Assembly (NCBI GenBank): GCA_946122785.1
Contig: CAMGYJ010000008.1
Location: 18,935,475-18,999,474 of the forward strand
Direction of reading: 5' to 3'
DNA from: Linum tenue
Taxonomy: Eukaryota > Streptophyta > Magnoliopsida > Malpighiales > Linaceae
Length of the DNA: 64,000 nt
Numbering within the stretch: position 1 is the stretch's first letter; every line of letters starts with the position of its first letter. The translations under genes and the position numbers were made by a program. Under the pieces are notes generated by a model that had not been told where the DNA came from, made no database searches, and saw only the letters and a list, made by a program, of their open reading frames with translations. Positions 12,603 through 25,149 of this stretch are shown piece by piece.

Positions 12603-15600
12603 ATTCGATCAAAATTACTAAAATATACAACCATAAAAAACCTACTGAAATACTCAGCCGTACACTGAATATGGATGACTAGTTAGTTAGTATGTAAGAT
12701 CTTTCAACTTTTTTAAAATGTTCGAAAGTTTCATCAATATGCCACACACTTGACACCGAAATATTGCTAGTTGCTAAGTTTGGCATTTTCTCTCAAAGAA
12801 ATGAGTGAAAGTTTCAAATATTATACACCGATTTCATGTATATGAGAGAATTCAATTTTCCGTGAAACATAGTAAAAATATAACTTAAAAGAAAAATAGT
12901 TGCTTCTCGAGACATATATCTCTAGCAAAGTTAAGAGGGTGGTTGTTTAGCTACACCGCTTGGCTTCTTCTCCGGCCAGTAGTAGTTGGATAAACACTTC
13001 CTTCCCCTTCCAATATAGGTCATGGAGGTGCGATCGATGCTAGTAAATTAATCACAGTCAGAAAACCCACGTCTAAAGCGTAATCAAATTTGGTTGCATA
13101 TGTGATTAGTTATGGAAGGTAGAGATCTTGGTTAGTTGATCTGTACCTTTTGTTTGGCCTGTCTCGTCAGTTCTGTTAATTAAAATAGTACCCGTTGAGT
13201 AAGTAAGCACGCAATGGAAACCTACCAGCCAAATAAACAGAGGGATTCTTTGGAGAATGGGATTCTTAGTTGGGATGGATTGGGTCGGCTAATGAATCGT
13301 GAAGGCTATGTTTCATATATATAATTGAGATATTGTTCAAATTAATTTTTAAGTACAGTAAAATGAAAATGAACATAACATAGTTATTTAAAAATATGAT
13401 CGCTTTGCTATTATTTAAAATAAAATAATCTATTAGCTCTCTAGTTTTTGTAGTCTCTACGATATCATTTTCGGTCGTTGCTATAACTAATTGATTAAGA
13501 CTTTCTTATATAATTTTTGTAAACAAACAAGGTTTTTTGCTTTCAAACACGACTTTAACAATCATTATAAGTGCAACGTGTATATGCATACATGAAAATA
13601 ATGATCAATAATTAGCACTAATATAAATGACATAGTTAAAATCGTTATCAAATTCATAATCAATTAATCATATACCAACACACCATAAATAAAGCTTACA
13701 GTATACGATCAAATTGGCTAGTAGACCTAAGTACTGGAGGCCCCCTAATATTCGGAGGTCCTGTGTCAGAGGGCCTCCCAGCACACCCTCACGGCCGCCT
13801 CTGGACTGGATGTTTGTATTTTTTTTTTTTCTTTCTCGGTAATACTAGTAAACTTTAAACGAAATTTGTTTTGTACTTCTTATCAAATATTTAGAGATTA
13901 CCGTTTTTTTCGTTCTTAAGAATTTTGAAATTAGACTTCTATTTTCCATATCACCCTGAGGTCAACGAAGTTAGGACCTCGAGAAGGAATACAAAAACAC
14001 ACAAAAATTTGAATCCAACAATATCAGGATATCCTTACGCAGCCTAAAGCAACAATTATGTTACAATTTGCTAGAGATCCTTGCCAATGCAATACTTTCA
14101 CTTTTAAAAACCTGATTTTTCTTAGACAGTCCCTGTAGGTAACATTCCTTATGCATGATTTGGGGATGATCATCAACCTTGCATGTCATTAAAGCTTTTC
14201 TCCTCTAAAAGTCTCCTTTAGTTTGTGCTACAAGTGGATTGAAGTTTTCTCTTACAACATGCATGCATATATATATTGCTAGCTAGGATCTTGTTAGTTT
14301 AGGGCTGAGGTTTCCTAATCTCATTCGCGCTCGATATTCCATACTCAATTTTTAATCTCTGTCTCAATTATGTTTGCTCTGAAATTCTATGTACCCGTCT
14401 CTTGAGAAATATACGATAAACTATAACGAAGAGAAAAAAATTTCATGTGAAATCTTATATACCCAAAATAGGATTCCCTTTAGATTTTTTATAGAAACTT
14501 TAAACCCTTTATATCCATCCTAACAATATTGCACGCTTAAACAACCGTAAATTACATAATGCACAACTCAAATGATCATTAGCACGTTAATGTATCTTAA
14601 GTTCTTAATGTCAAGAACAAGTTGATCTCAATAACTCGAGTTGTTGGAGGAGGTTCGATAATTGATCTTATACCACTCATTAACACACACTCTCAAACGA
14701 AAAGCCGGTTAACTCATAAGAGCTTTCGTTTGCACAAGTCTGAATACAATAATACCATGTGCTTCAATAAAGAGGGTTATCGGGATTCGAACATAAGACA
14801 TCTCGGCTATAAAAGGCTCTAATACCATGTCAAGAAACAATCCATCACAATAACTCGAATTGATGGTGGAGGTTGAATAATGGATCTTATACAACTCATT
14901 CAACAATCAACACCGATGAGCTTTAGTGGTGTAGGATCTAATTGAATGCAAGGTTAGGGTCTAGGAGGGACAAAAATTCGTGTGAGGAAAAATTGTCCCT
15001 TTCTCCTCCAACCACCTAGCGATCTATAAATTCAACAACTATGCCTGTATAATTGTGATTATATTGTCGCTGTCGGCATGTTAAATTAATATTAGGGTAA
15101 GCAGGGACGACGAGGCTTGAATTGATGGCATGTAATGTACACCCTAATTAATTTATAATTAGTTAATTGGCTCGAAGGTGATCATAGCTGTGATTATGAT
15201 ACTGGGATCGCCTTAGCTTTGACAACGATACTGCGCCATTGGGCATTGGCATTTTCTCTCCTTAATTAATTTGCCCCCTCTAAATTGTTGCATTTATTAT
15301 ATAAAATATTCGTGTGCCGAAGCAACTTGTGGGTTCACTAGATTAGCCTTCGGCCATGGTGGCTATTTGTCATGGCTTAATAATGTTAGGAATAGGACCC
15401 TTCTTATGAAATTATTGTGTGGTCATTACCTAACTTAATTAATGAAATCGTCATAGCAGGCCACATCTCGTAGGTATGGACCCAAATCGCCCATAATAAT
15501 AATTAATAATGTACGTGCTAGTTAGACCCTTTGCAGTTCATCCATATCTTTCACTAATACTCTATACTAATATTAGCGTATGGCATGAGATTTTATTTGG

Positions 15601-15971
15601 TTGGCTTGTTCCAAATTTTCAACGATACTAGTAACGTGTGTGTGGAATAAAAGTTATAAAAAATATTAAAATACTATAAACAAATTTGGTTCTTTGTTTA
15701 GAGCATATATATAGAATGGAAAAATTATAAGTTACCCTATCTAGTTTGTTGATGAAGTGGTCGTGGCTCAACATCGCTTGTACATATTGTTGAATCTTGC
15801 GCCCGAATTATCTCAACTTTTGAAAATTTCAGACGACATATCCCCGCCTGAAAATTTCATTAAAAAGTAAAGGTTTTGTCAGTAAAATAATTTGAATTCA
15901 TGGACTCCAACACACCTTCTTATAATAAGTAAATCATTGTTATAATGTTCAAAACACATATATATAGTTTA
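12603..15971. other. A/T-rich intergenic region, no gene seen
   Basis: No coding frame above noise. A short G/C-rich patch at about 13735-13810 (GGCCTCCCAGCACACCCTCA) looks like a transposon-end remnant but is unassigned. A dispersed repeat at 14610-14905 is listed separately. Confidence 0.55.
14610..14905. repeat. Dispersed repeat with paired AATAACTCGA blocks
   Basis: The block ATCTCAATAACTCGAGTTG (about 14625) recurs diverged at about 14845 (AATAACTCGAATTGATGG), and a related copy lies near 41115 (CCCAATAACTCGAGTTGTTG). Between them is a B-box-like GATTCGAAC (14783) and CTCTAATACCATGTCAAGAA, which resembles the reverse complement of a tRNA-Met primer-binding site. It may derive from a SINE or retroelement; no ends were defined. 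Confidence 0.4.
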
Positions 15972-16728
15972 GGCTAACGTACACCCGGGCGTACGTTAGA
16001 CTACCGTACGCCCGTTTGAGTTTTGCTATTTAGATCATGAATTAACCGAAGTTTTGGGCATGATACTATACCCTAACCACTAATAGATAAACCCCAGTCC
16101 CTAGTTTTCTAACCCAAATCATGAGATTCGTTTAATCTTGAAATGAAAATCAACAATAATTTCGACGAATCAAAACCGTTGATTTTCATTTCAAGATTAA
16201 ATGAATATTATGCTTTGTGTTAGTGAATTGCGGACTGGGGTTCACCCATTAGGGGTTAGGGTATAATATCATGCCCCAAACTCCGGTTAATTCATTGTCT
16301 AAATAGCAAACCTCAACGGGCGTACGATAGGCTAGGGTACGTCCGGGCGTACGCCCAATTGAGTTTTGCTATATAGATCATGAATTAATCGGAGTTTGGG
16401 GCAATGATACTATACCCTAACCTCTAATGGGTGAACCCCAGTCCCTAATTTTCTAACCCAAATCATGAGGTTCGTTTAATCTTAAAATGAAAACCAATGA
16501 AAATTTCGACGAATCAGAATCGTTGATTTTCATTTTTAAGAATAAATGAATCTCATGCTTTGGGTTAGTGAATTGGGGACTGGGATTCACCCATTAGGGG
16601 TTACGGTATAGTATCATGTCCCAAACTCCGATGAATTCTTTGTCTAAATAGCAAAACTCAATGGGGCGTACGGTAGGCTAGCGTACGCCCGGACGTACGC
16701 TAGGCTAGCGTACGCCCGTACGCTAGCC
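15972..16728. mobile_element. Tandem dimer of palindromic foldback (MITE-like) units
   Basis: Two similar units of about 370-380 bases are joined near 16330-16356. Each is itself an inverted repeat: left half GTTTTGCTATTTAGATCATG...GATTTTCATT, right half the mirror image ending CTAAATAGCAAA. GC-rich ends built on CGTACGCC motifs (GGCTAACGTAC at 15972, inverted at 16728) occur at both outer ends and at the junction. There is no coding frame and no convincing target duplication. Confidence 0.75.
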
Positions 16729-17933
16729 TTTGCCATACATATATAAGATAAAAAGCTAGTGTATGCTTGACGTATGTTATACGGATGCGTGCATACCTAC
16801 TATAGGTACTTTGATATATTTCGACGAATCGGAATTGTCGCATTTGTTATTTTTTAAATTAAATGAATCTTATAGCTCGAGTTAGAGAATTATAGACTTA
16901 GAAATCTATGGCAGCCTTGCAAGACTTTACCCATCACTTTCACAAGTACGGAAACGAAAGAAGATGGCGCAAAGGCAAAAGAAGAAAAAAAAGACTTTTA
17001 GGGGATGGGATTACTAGGTTTAGGAATTAGGATACAGAACACGAAGGTGGCTTGGCTTAGAGGCTAGAGTTAGGCGTACTTACGGGGTAAGGTTTCGATT
17101 TAGGCATTTAGCTTATCTAATGGGTTTGTGAAAGTTGGCGGAGAGGGGCCTGCCTCTGCCTTGCTAGGGGTTTGGTGGTGCGACGGGTTGCTGTTTTGTT
17201 AGAGAGAGCGCAGCGTGAAAGGACTTGCAATTTCAGAAACAAAAACACAGCACACAGTGATTTACACAGCAGTAGCAGTGTAGACTGTGGCAGTATACGC
17301 CGCTTGTTTGCTGGTCCTTTGGTCGGTACGGTTTGGTATGGTTTCTACCTGCCCATTCAAGAGTCACGAGCCCATGTTAATTGTTCAGTCGCAATTATTA
17401 TACTTTATACAAAGCCCCATATTGGATTAAGGATCCAACAACCCTACAAATGTGTTCAACTTTGACCTTGCTTATCACATTCTTCGGTTAAAATAATACT
17501 TGTGAATTGTGAATTTCATGACCTAAACAACATGTCTTCCAATTTGATTAAAGAAATTGTAACGGGACCATGAGGCTTGAAAGCTGTGTTTTGGGGTTTA
17601 GTTGCATCATCCCTATTTCGTTGCTATATCGTACATGGAGATCATCTCGTTGAGGTAGAAAGAATAATTTATAAACTCAACATTTGATTGTTCAAGTCAG
17701 GTGCAATAGCTACCATTGCTTTCTCGTTGCATTTATGCTTTTCATAATCTTATTATAGTGATTAGGGATGACGGCACGAACTGTATCCATGGATACCCTA
17801 CCGAGTCTTAACTAGTGAAATTTTGGTGGGTTATGGAGGGAACATAGGTTGGCCACTACCCAACCCGAACTGTAGGCATATACATATCTGGTTACCTGCC
17901 CCAAAAATCATGTGTTTTAGTTAATAATTGTAA
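16729..17933. other. Intergenic, no gene seen
   Basis: Open frames here (for example 17172-17465, 97 aa) show no family similarity and no plausible gene context, and are treated as chance. Confidence 0.5.
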
Positions 17934-17964
17934 CTAGTATAATTGCCCGCGCAGCCGCGTCGGG
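17934..17964 (-). mobile_element. Helitron 3' terminus (minus strand); 5' end not located
   Basis: On the minus strand the sequence forms a GC hairpin (17964-17946: CCCGACGC, loop GGCT, GCGCGGG, one bulged A), then 8 bases, then CTAG (17937-17934) followed by T. A hairpin 5-12 bases before CTRR with insertion next to T is the Helitron 3' signature, and GC hairpins of this kind are usual in plant Helitrons. The body would extend to higher coordinates. A TC-initiated 5' end might lie near 20750-20850, but none is convincing and no Rep/helicase coding was seen. Confidence 0.6.
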
Positions 17965-20900
17965 ATCTAAGTTACAAAAACAAATTAATACACATTGTTT
18001 CTGGATTTCTTGTGATGCATTATGCGCAACAGTAATGATAAATCTTGTGAAACTGGTTCATGCTATACTGCTGCAGGAATCATGATTGTAAAAGAAAAGA
18101 ATTATTATGATGTTGAAGGTAAGCAAGATTGATTTCATTAAAAGCCAGAGTCTTGAATGTTGTGATGGTTAACTAAGAAATTGTTTACTTACACACATAC
18201 TTAGAACTGAAGTTTTTTCTTCACGGGAAATTACTAATACCTATCAGCGAGTACTAACTGATGGAAAAACGATACATGAAAGCCAATATGTTTCGATGAG
18301 CATCCAAGATTACAAAAAGATATCGTTTGATAATTAACATTACATTATACCCATCCACAAAATAATATATACAACATTAAATAGATAATCTACATATAAG
18401 AAACAGACAATCGACATAATCTTTAACCACACATGCTCATAAGAATACTCACAACCACCAGCACAGTGTAACAAATATATACATATCATATATTTACATA
18501 AACTTCAATCAATAGGTTCATAGTTCTCAAATAAAGGCATCCAATTACTGATTATGTTTGGACACATCAGGAATAAAAGCATATAGCTTGGGAAAGAACG
18601 TTCACAACTTGACAACCAACCAAAAATATTTCCAGGAATAGCAGCTGGCTTCGGCTCCTATGTCATTGCATAGAGAATAAACAATAATCGCCTGCCTATA
18701 CGAAGAGGAGTAGAGAGATTCCACGAAAACATCACAAAAGCAAAGTTTAACTATCGGAAGGAAGATGAGAGAATTTCAGGGACAGACCATTTACATCGAC
18801 TCCCAAATAGAAAGACCACTGGCGAGGTCCCACGTCCCTTTCAATGGGATTGGGAGGAAAGCAGAACTCTACATAGTGGGATAATAGAAGGTGAAGCAAA
18901 ACGAAAGAAATCTAACCCATTAGGCTCCTGGTAACCTTGGGACTTCCGTTAGCTTACACCAACGACACTATTTATCTTCCCTTTTTTTTTTGGTAGAAGA
19001 CACTATTTATCTTCTCCCAACCGCAGGTCAAACCGCAATTAATATGACCATAAACCAATTTAAGCGCAAACTGCAAACCAATCAAGATCTATAAGAAAGA
19101 GAACTCGAAAGAAGAAAATAAAAACTTAACGGTAAGAAGGGGAGGACCAATTCATCAAACAGAGAAAGGGTGAACAATTTTGTGAACCCAAAACAAAACC
19201 TACAAATCTGGTTCTTCTCAAGACCACATTTAGAGCTCCCAACTAAGTGACTCAAAAGAAAACCAAGAGAAAGAAAAAAGGACCAAGAGTTTATTGTTTA
19301 GCTCCAGGGTATGAATATATACATGAATGTGCCAAAAACCTCTTGACATTGGCCATTTCTTTATTTTCGACTCTATTTGAGAATCTGGTGCACATCCAAG
19401 CCCTCGCTTAAAACTTCAGCCCATCTGAATAAAAAAAACAGAGGATAGGCTCTTTCAGTAAAGAGATGAGTGAAATCAACGTAGAGAGGTGGGATTAAGA
19501 AAAAAGTGATAAAATGGAGCTACCTTCTCCCTTCAGCAAAGCAAGTGTGATCCTGATCGGCAACAAAAAGGAGCTGACGTTGATCGATGCGCTCCAGTGA
19601 GACTATCTTAACGAACGGCCTAAAAGCCTTGTAGCGGATCATGGGTTCTCATCCTGGCAATCACCTGGTCTTACTGGCTTATAGTTAGAACTCGTTGAAG
19701 GCATCTCCTCTGAAGAGCTATCAAACAAACCCTTCGGAGGAAGAAAGAGAGAACGAACTCATTCCAAAAGAGAGCAAAAGAACACATCAAAGGCAGAAAG
19801 AAAAATACCTGCGGACCTGGATCTCCTTGCAATCATCTCTGGACCTCAACATTAGAGATTGAGAAAACATTCGGGGTACTCGAACAACAATATGACGCCT
19901 TTTCAACTTAGCTATGTCGTCCCCGGCTCCTCATTGCATCCCTTCAACTGATAGAAATACATGTGTTTATCGGGATTCTTACGATTCATCACCACCGGAG
20001 ATGCTCAGTGGGGATCTGGTGTCTGGCCGCATCGACTCGACGGTGTTGAGAGAAAAGAGGGAGAGAGAAGAAGAGAAATATGAAAGAGAGCTTTAGCAGT
20101 GCTGGTTGTTGTGGAGAGAGTGAGAGTCACACAGGGGAGAAAAAGCCACTTACGGGTAGGTAAAATAAGTGGCCCAAAATCAAATATCTAATAGCTCTAC
20201 GTGGCTCTAAAATCCACCAAACAATAAAAAATATCTCAGTTCCACTCCACCTTTTCTGTTTTTCCTCTCAAGACTGCTCTATGGCTTAACCGGGGACAAT
20301 AAAAACCGAGAAGGAAAGGTTTAGCTATAGTTACCTTCCCCCATTCTGTGAGGAGTCCGAATGCACAGTATCCCAACTCCCAAGAGCCCCTCAAAAACCG
20401 AGAAGGCAAAAGAATTGAAAACAAAAAATAGATATATTCAGTCTCCAGCAACCTTTCGTTCCTCTCCCGACTCCCAACGTCTCTGCAGTGAAAGGAATAA
20501 GCCAATGACTTGTCTCCATCAGCAACCCTCCCTTCTTCTCCCGATCTCTGCAGCAAAATCCGGTCTGACCAAGAAACTCAAAGACACACTGTGACCAACG
20601 CAAAGATCACTATGATCACACCAAACAAAAGCAACGAAACTATAAGAAAGCAACTGGACATCGCATCAATAGCTCAAAGTGAACTGACCATCCATGTCAG
20701 AATCCACTGAACAGCCAGAGCAACAACCAATCGGAACCAAGTGAACAGGAAAATTAGGTCTAAATGAGCAGTGTAAAGTAGTCTAGACGCACAGTGCCAG
20801 TTGTTTTCAGCCGTTATACTTTTAATATTTTCTTATGACTTTTTTTTAACCCTAATACTTATGTCTCGACACTCATTTATCCTCTATTTCATGATAACCT

Positions 20901-21351
20901 TTTAATGTTAGTTTTGAAATCTTTCTTTGTAAATGACATTAACTCACATTTTGATAACCTTGGTGTTGTTATAGTCTTATAGTAGTGTAGTCGTAGCATT
21001 GTAGAAATAACTTTGATAGTATAAAAATATGAGCACCCATAGATCACACACCCTCATTGGTCATGGTATGGATACACCCTTCCAATATCCGACGAAGTTT
21101 TATTAGGTAATTTGTGCGGACTTAGTCCACAAATAGGGTACGAATTTAGGGCTAGTGGCCCAACTCAACGCATTACATCTCGAATAATAATACGATATTC
21201 AAATGTAGACAACCACTCGATCCCATATTGATTAAGTATGGTATACAAGTCTTTTCATGTCAGATATTAAGTTGATAATATATTTAATTAATTAATAAAA
21301 TACTACTCAAATACTCAATACAGTTTATCGACATGTATGAGTAAACCATTG
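17965..21351. other. Non-coding region, possibly body of the Helitron
   Basis: A purine-rich stretch (18650-20110) has short frames that match nothing I recognise. The lower boundary is the Helitron 3' end. If the element is one piece, it would be a non-autonomous Helitron of up to about 2.9 kb. No gene capture could be identified. Confidence 0.35.
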
Positions 21352-21359
21352 GCTGAAAA

Positions 21360-21958
21360 TAGGGCTGCAAACGAGCCGAGTCGAGTTTTCGCTTAGCTTG
21401 AACTCGGCTCGTTTATTAATTTTTTAGCTCGAGTTCGGCTCGGACTCGAATTTTGATAATCAAGCTCGAGCTCGAGCTCGGCTTGAATAAGAATCATCTA
21501 GCTCGAGCTCGACTCGGTAGAGCTCGATAAATGCAAATAAACATAGTTTGTCAAGCTGAGTACAAGCTCGGCTCAAGATGAGCTCGATTTAAAATCATTT
21601 TTGATGGAAAAATGTGTAAACATAAGAATTTAAATGATAGAAAGAACACTAGAAACTATAAATAACATCTAAATTTCATACGCATTTGTATTAACAAGAC
21701 AATGTTCATGTTTAAAAGAGTAATTCATCCTTTCACAAGCTCTAAACAAGGCAGCTCGCGAGCTTAGCTCAACAAGCCACTGAATCAAGCTAGCTCGCGA
21801 GCTTATCAAGCTTAGCATGGTCTAGCTCAAGCTTGGCTTGTTAACTAATGAGTTGGCTCGCGAGCCAGCTTGTTAAATAACGAGTCAACTGTCGAACGAG
21901 TTTTTTCCGATTCGAACGCCGAGTTGCTCGCGAGCGGCTTGGCTCATTTGCAGCCCTA
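21360..21958. mobile_element. hAT-type MITE, copy 1 (CTCGGCTCG-rich)
   Basis: Ends TAGGGCTGCAAACGAGCC (21360) and, inverted, TAGGGCTGCAAATGAGCC (to 21958). They are flanked by an 8-bp duplication with one mismatch, GCTGAAAA (21352-21359) and GCTGGAAA (21959-21966). The subterminal regions are dense in AGCTCGAGCTCG-type repeats. An 8-bp duplication with T(A/G)GGG-type ends is characteristic of hAT elements. Same family as 26032-26706. Confidence 0.8.
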
Positions 21959-21960
21959 GC

Positions 21961-22548
21961 TGGAAACATCCCCCGAAAGGATGGATAGCTCTGAGCATTG
22001 ATGGAGTCTCGTGTGGGGACCCAGGACCAGCCAGAGCTGGGGGACTTCTTCGAGACACGACGGGGAAGTGGATCACCGGCTTCACCGCCGGTATTAGGTC
22101 GACGACTGCGGCTGTCGCCGAGCTATGGGCAATTTTTTATGGGCTCGAGTTAGCTTGGAAGGAGGGCTGTCGAGCTGTCAATATGAAGTCGGACTCTCAA
22201 CTCGCCATCCAACTTCTAGAGAAGAGACACAATCCTGTCCAGTGTCCTCCCCTACTCTACTCTTCTTTCGGCCATTCGGAGGAAACTAAGCATTGACTGG
22301 CTGGTGAGCATCTCCCATACATACCGGGAAGGGAATAGAACCGTGTACTGGCTCTCGAAGCGCAGTCTCGTCTATCTCTACGGTATGCATGAGCTTGCAA
22401 ATCCACCACCAGGGCTAGTTTCCATTCTTCAGGATGACATTATATGGGTTTGATTTGAGCGGTGGATTTTTCCCGCCACGCTATCCTCACCCTCTCCCTC
22501 CTAATCTCCCTGTAACCTCTCTTGCTTGGCGTTTTTTCGCCTAAAAAA
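21961..22548 (+). pseudogene. LINE 3' end: RNase H domain relic
   Basis: The frame from 21961 reads like the C-terminal RNase H domain of plant LINE polyproteins: ALSIDGVSCGDPGPARAG (Asp), AVAELWAIFYGL (Glu), MKSDSQLAIQLL (Asp). A frameshift near 22250 moves the conserved tail (DWLVSISHTYREGN, WLSKRSLVY, ILQDDI) to another frame, ending at TGA near 22453. The sequence then runs through a short 3' UTR to GCGTTTTTTCGCCTAAAAAA. No reverse transcriptase or endonuclease lies upstream, because the MITE abuts it. It is a dead, 5'-truncated copy. Confidence 0.8.
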
Positions 22549-23338
22549 ATGAGCAAACCATAATTAACCATTGACACAGGTACTTATTTGTGAATGAATT
22601 ACAAGAAAGATTTTGAGATCTAGCTTTGGTTTCTCCTCGCACCCATTTATTCTTCTTTACAACCAATACATTTGACTTTTAACTTAAAATAGTATCTTAT
22701 CAGCACCCTTTATTTTCCCAGAAACCGGTTTAGTGACTAACATACAGTACCCACTACTCACTTTGAACGCAAAATAACCACAAAAGCAAAAAAGTTCTCC
22801 TGTTTCTAATTGTCTCCATAGATTCCACTATTCTCTGACCTTCTCTTGACTTCCTCGCCACCACTCCCCTGTTCTCCTCTTCCTTGTCTCCATTTTCTCA
22901 TTCCCCTATCTGCTTCTTCAGAAAACTTGCCTCTACTTTCCTGTGAATTAGGTGGGGCTGTTCACCTTCCTTTTGTCAGGTTTCTCTCTTCTCCTCCCGT
23001 CGCTATTTCCCAATCTCAGGCCACCTCCCCTGTTTTTTGTTTCCTCTACTTCACACCCACAAAAGCAGAGAGCGAGACAGTGAAAGCTCTAACTGTACCA
23101 ATCTTTTTTTCATTAAAGTAAGATATCACATTGCCACAATCCACGCCAATATAAGCTTCCAAATCCTCACCTAATAAGCACAAACGAATCCTTGCCAAAA
23201 CCTCTCTTTTATATCTCACTCTGTTCCTCTCCAGCTTCAAACCCACACTTCTCCAAATTCAAACCAAACCCCTTCCCACAAATTTGTCAACTTCTCCCCC
23301 CTAGTCTTATATTTTACACTCTTCTCCCCAAGCCCATC
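22549..23338 (+). promoter_or_regulatory. Upstream region and CT-rich 5' leader of the MIZ1-like gene
   Basis: From about 22840 the sequence is strongly pyrimidine-rich (TTCTCCTCTTCC-type runs), typical of plant 5' leaders. An in-frame ATG at 23192 would add 49 residues unlike the family, so it is not preferred. No clear TATA box was fixed. Confidence 0.4.
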
Positions 23339-24196
23339 ATGAGCAACACGATCATGACGGCGAAGACCCGCCACGACACCTCTTTCTCCTTCTCCAGGCG
23401 CTACTTCAACTGGAAGAGGCAATTCGTCGAACACCTTGAAGACAACACCGACCACGAGGAAATCCTCGCTACCCACCACTCCTCCTCTCGCCACTACTCT
23501 TCCGACGACGATCTCCACTCTTCAATTCAAGACCCACAACAGCTCCCCCAACTCCCGAAGAAAAAACACAATCTTTCCAGCAAGCTCCGGTCGGCGCTCA
23601 CGGTTTTCAGCAGGGGAGGAGGAAGTAAAAATTGCGATCGGAGTTCGAGGCTGGGAACCAAAGTAGTCGGGACCCTTTTCGGCTACCGGCGGGGACACGT
23701 CCACTTCGCGTTCCAGGAGGACCCGAAGCAGAGGCCGGCGTTCTTGATCGAGATGGCGACTCCGACGAGCGTGCTGGTGAGGGAGATGGCGTCTGGGCTT
23801 GTGAGGATTGCGCTGGAGTGCGAGAAGAAGTCCTCGCCGACTTCGACGGAGAAGAAGAAGAAGAAGCAAGGGGTTAAGCTGCTGGAAGAAGGGGTGTGGA
23901 GGAGTTACTGTAATGGGAAGAAGTGCGGGTACGCGTTGAGAAGGGAGTGTGGGGAGGCGGAATGGAAGGTGCTGCAGGCGGTGGCGCCGATCACGATGGG
24001 TGCCGGAGTTCTGCCGGCGGCGACGACGGCGGGGGAGGTGGAAAAGGAAGAGGGCGGAGGGGAAGGGGAGCTGATGTACATGAGGGCGAGGTTTGAGAGA
24101 GTGGTGGGTTCGAAGGATTCGGAAGCGTTCTACATGATGAATCCTGAGGATGGTTCTGGTGGCCCTGAGCTCAGTCTCTACTTGCTTAGGGCTTAG
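23339..24196 (+). CDS. MIZU-KUSSEI1-like protein (DUF617 family), intronless
   Basis: The plant-specific MIZ1 family is named for Arabidopsis MIZ1, needed for root hydrotropism and associated with the ER. The 285-aa product from the ATG at 23339 (MSNTIMTAKTRHD) has a variable Ser/His/Asp-rich N-terminus carrying SFSRRYFNWKRQFVE. The conserved domain runs from about residue 107 to the end: KVVGTLFGYRRGHVHFAFQE, FLIEMATPTSVLVREMASGL, WRSYCNGKKCGYALRRE, LMYMRARFERVVGS and FYMMNPEDGSGGPELSLYLL, all family-typical and in order. Arabidopsis MIZ1 is 297 aa. Two Lys/Glu- and Gly/Glu-rich loops (about 170-185 and 235-245) are expansions. ATG 23354 is an alternative start. Which paralogue this is cannot be decided here. 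Confidence 0.93.
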   Translation: MSNTIMTAKTRHDTSFSFSRRYFNWKRQFVEHLEDNTDHEEILATHHSSSRHYSSDDDLHSSIQDPQQLPQLPKKKHNLSSKLRSALTVFSRGGGSKNCDRSSRLGTKVVGTLFGYRRGHVHFAFQEDPKQRPAFLIEMATPTSVLVREMASGLVRIALECEKKSSPTSTEKKKKKQGVKLLEEGVWRSYCNGKKCGYALRRECGEAEWKVLQAVAPITMGAGVLPAATTAGEVEKEEGGGEGELMYMRARFERVVGSKDSEAFYMMNPEDGSGGPELSLYLLRA

Positions 24197-24763
24197 ATAA
24201 TCATATATCCATAAGCCTTGTTTGCTTTTTTTTCAAAATGTCTCTCTGGTTTTTGCGGACGAAGAAGGGGAAGGTTGTAACTTGTTCTAATGTTCTTCCA
24301 CTTCTGCTCTGCATATTTTGGTATCTGCGTTATTGTTAGCATTGGTACGATTATTTGTCGTCGTTGTATGTGGTTTGTACTTTGGACAATGGTTCATGGT
24401 TTGATTATGCTTTTCCAGGAAAAGTGGTTTAACAGCTGAAACTGTAAGATAAGAGTGGATGGAGGTTGGCCTCGTTGGGTAGAAGTCTCGGAGTCTATGT
24501 AGAGTTTTATGTTTTTATTATTATTTTTTCCCCCCTTTGGAATATTTTAAATCTTGTATGGTGGATGTGGAACTAATACTAAAGGTTCAAGTGTCCATAT
24601 GAGTAGGTTTGAATGCATAATTTCATGAAGAAATTATATGTTATATTTCTCTTACAATAGTCCTTAATGAGAGAAACTTTTAGAATTATTACCTTGTTTT
24701 AAAGCGGAAGAGGGAAATGAGAGGTGACTTCAGTGTAAGTCAATTACTCATCTTTACTCAAGT
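24197..24763 (+). other. 3' flank of the MIZ1-like gene
   Basis: T/G-rich sequence consistent with a 3' UTR, ending within roughly 24550-24600. No other feature was seen. Confidence 0.4.
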
Positions 24764-24771
24764 TATAAACG

Positions 24772-25141
24772 TAGTGATGGCAATGTGGCGGGGTGGGTGG
24801 GGTACATCAATATACATGTCCCGTCCTACGCTATTGCGGTCGGGGCGAGTAATACCCACATGGGTACGGGGTGGGCGGATCGATCCACTCTTACAAGTTA
24901 TTTGGAAAAAATACAAGCAAAATTTTACTTTTTACAATAAAACGAAAGGAAAAACGCATTGTGAAAGAAAAATAGTAAAAAAAAAAAAGGGTCAAAATAT
25001 GATAAATATATAGATATTGTAAGTGTTTTAGGCAAAATGAGCCAAGAACGGGGCGAGACAAGGAGGATTAGAAGTATATACCCATGCCCTGCCTCACGCT
25101 ACTAAGGGTCAGATAAGGGCGGGTTCAAATTGTCATCACTA
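24772..25141. mobile_element. hAT-like MITE
   Basis: Ends TAGTGATGGCAATGTGG (24772) and, inverted, TAGTGATGACAATTTG (to 25141). Flanks TATAAACG (24764-24771) and CATAGACG (25142-25149) match at 6 of 8, compatible with an old 8-bp duplication. The interior has GGGGTGGGTGGGG and CCCATGCCCTGCC stretches near the two ends. Confidence 0.6.
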
Positions 25142-25149
25142 CATAGACG

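Noticed and set aside
23192..23338. N-terminal extension of the MIZ1-like frame from the ATG at 23192
   Set aside because: These 49 residues come from the pyrimidine-rich leader and do not resemble the family; the ATG at 23339 is preferred.
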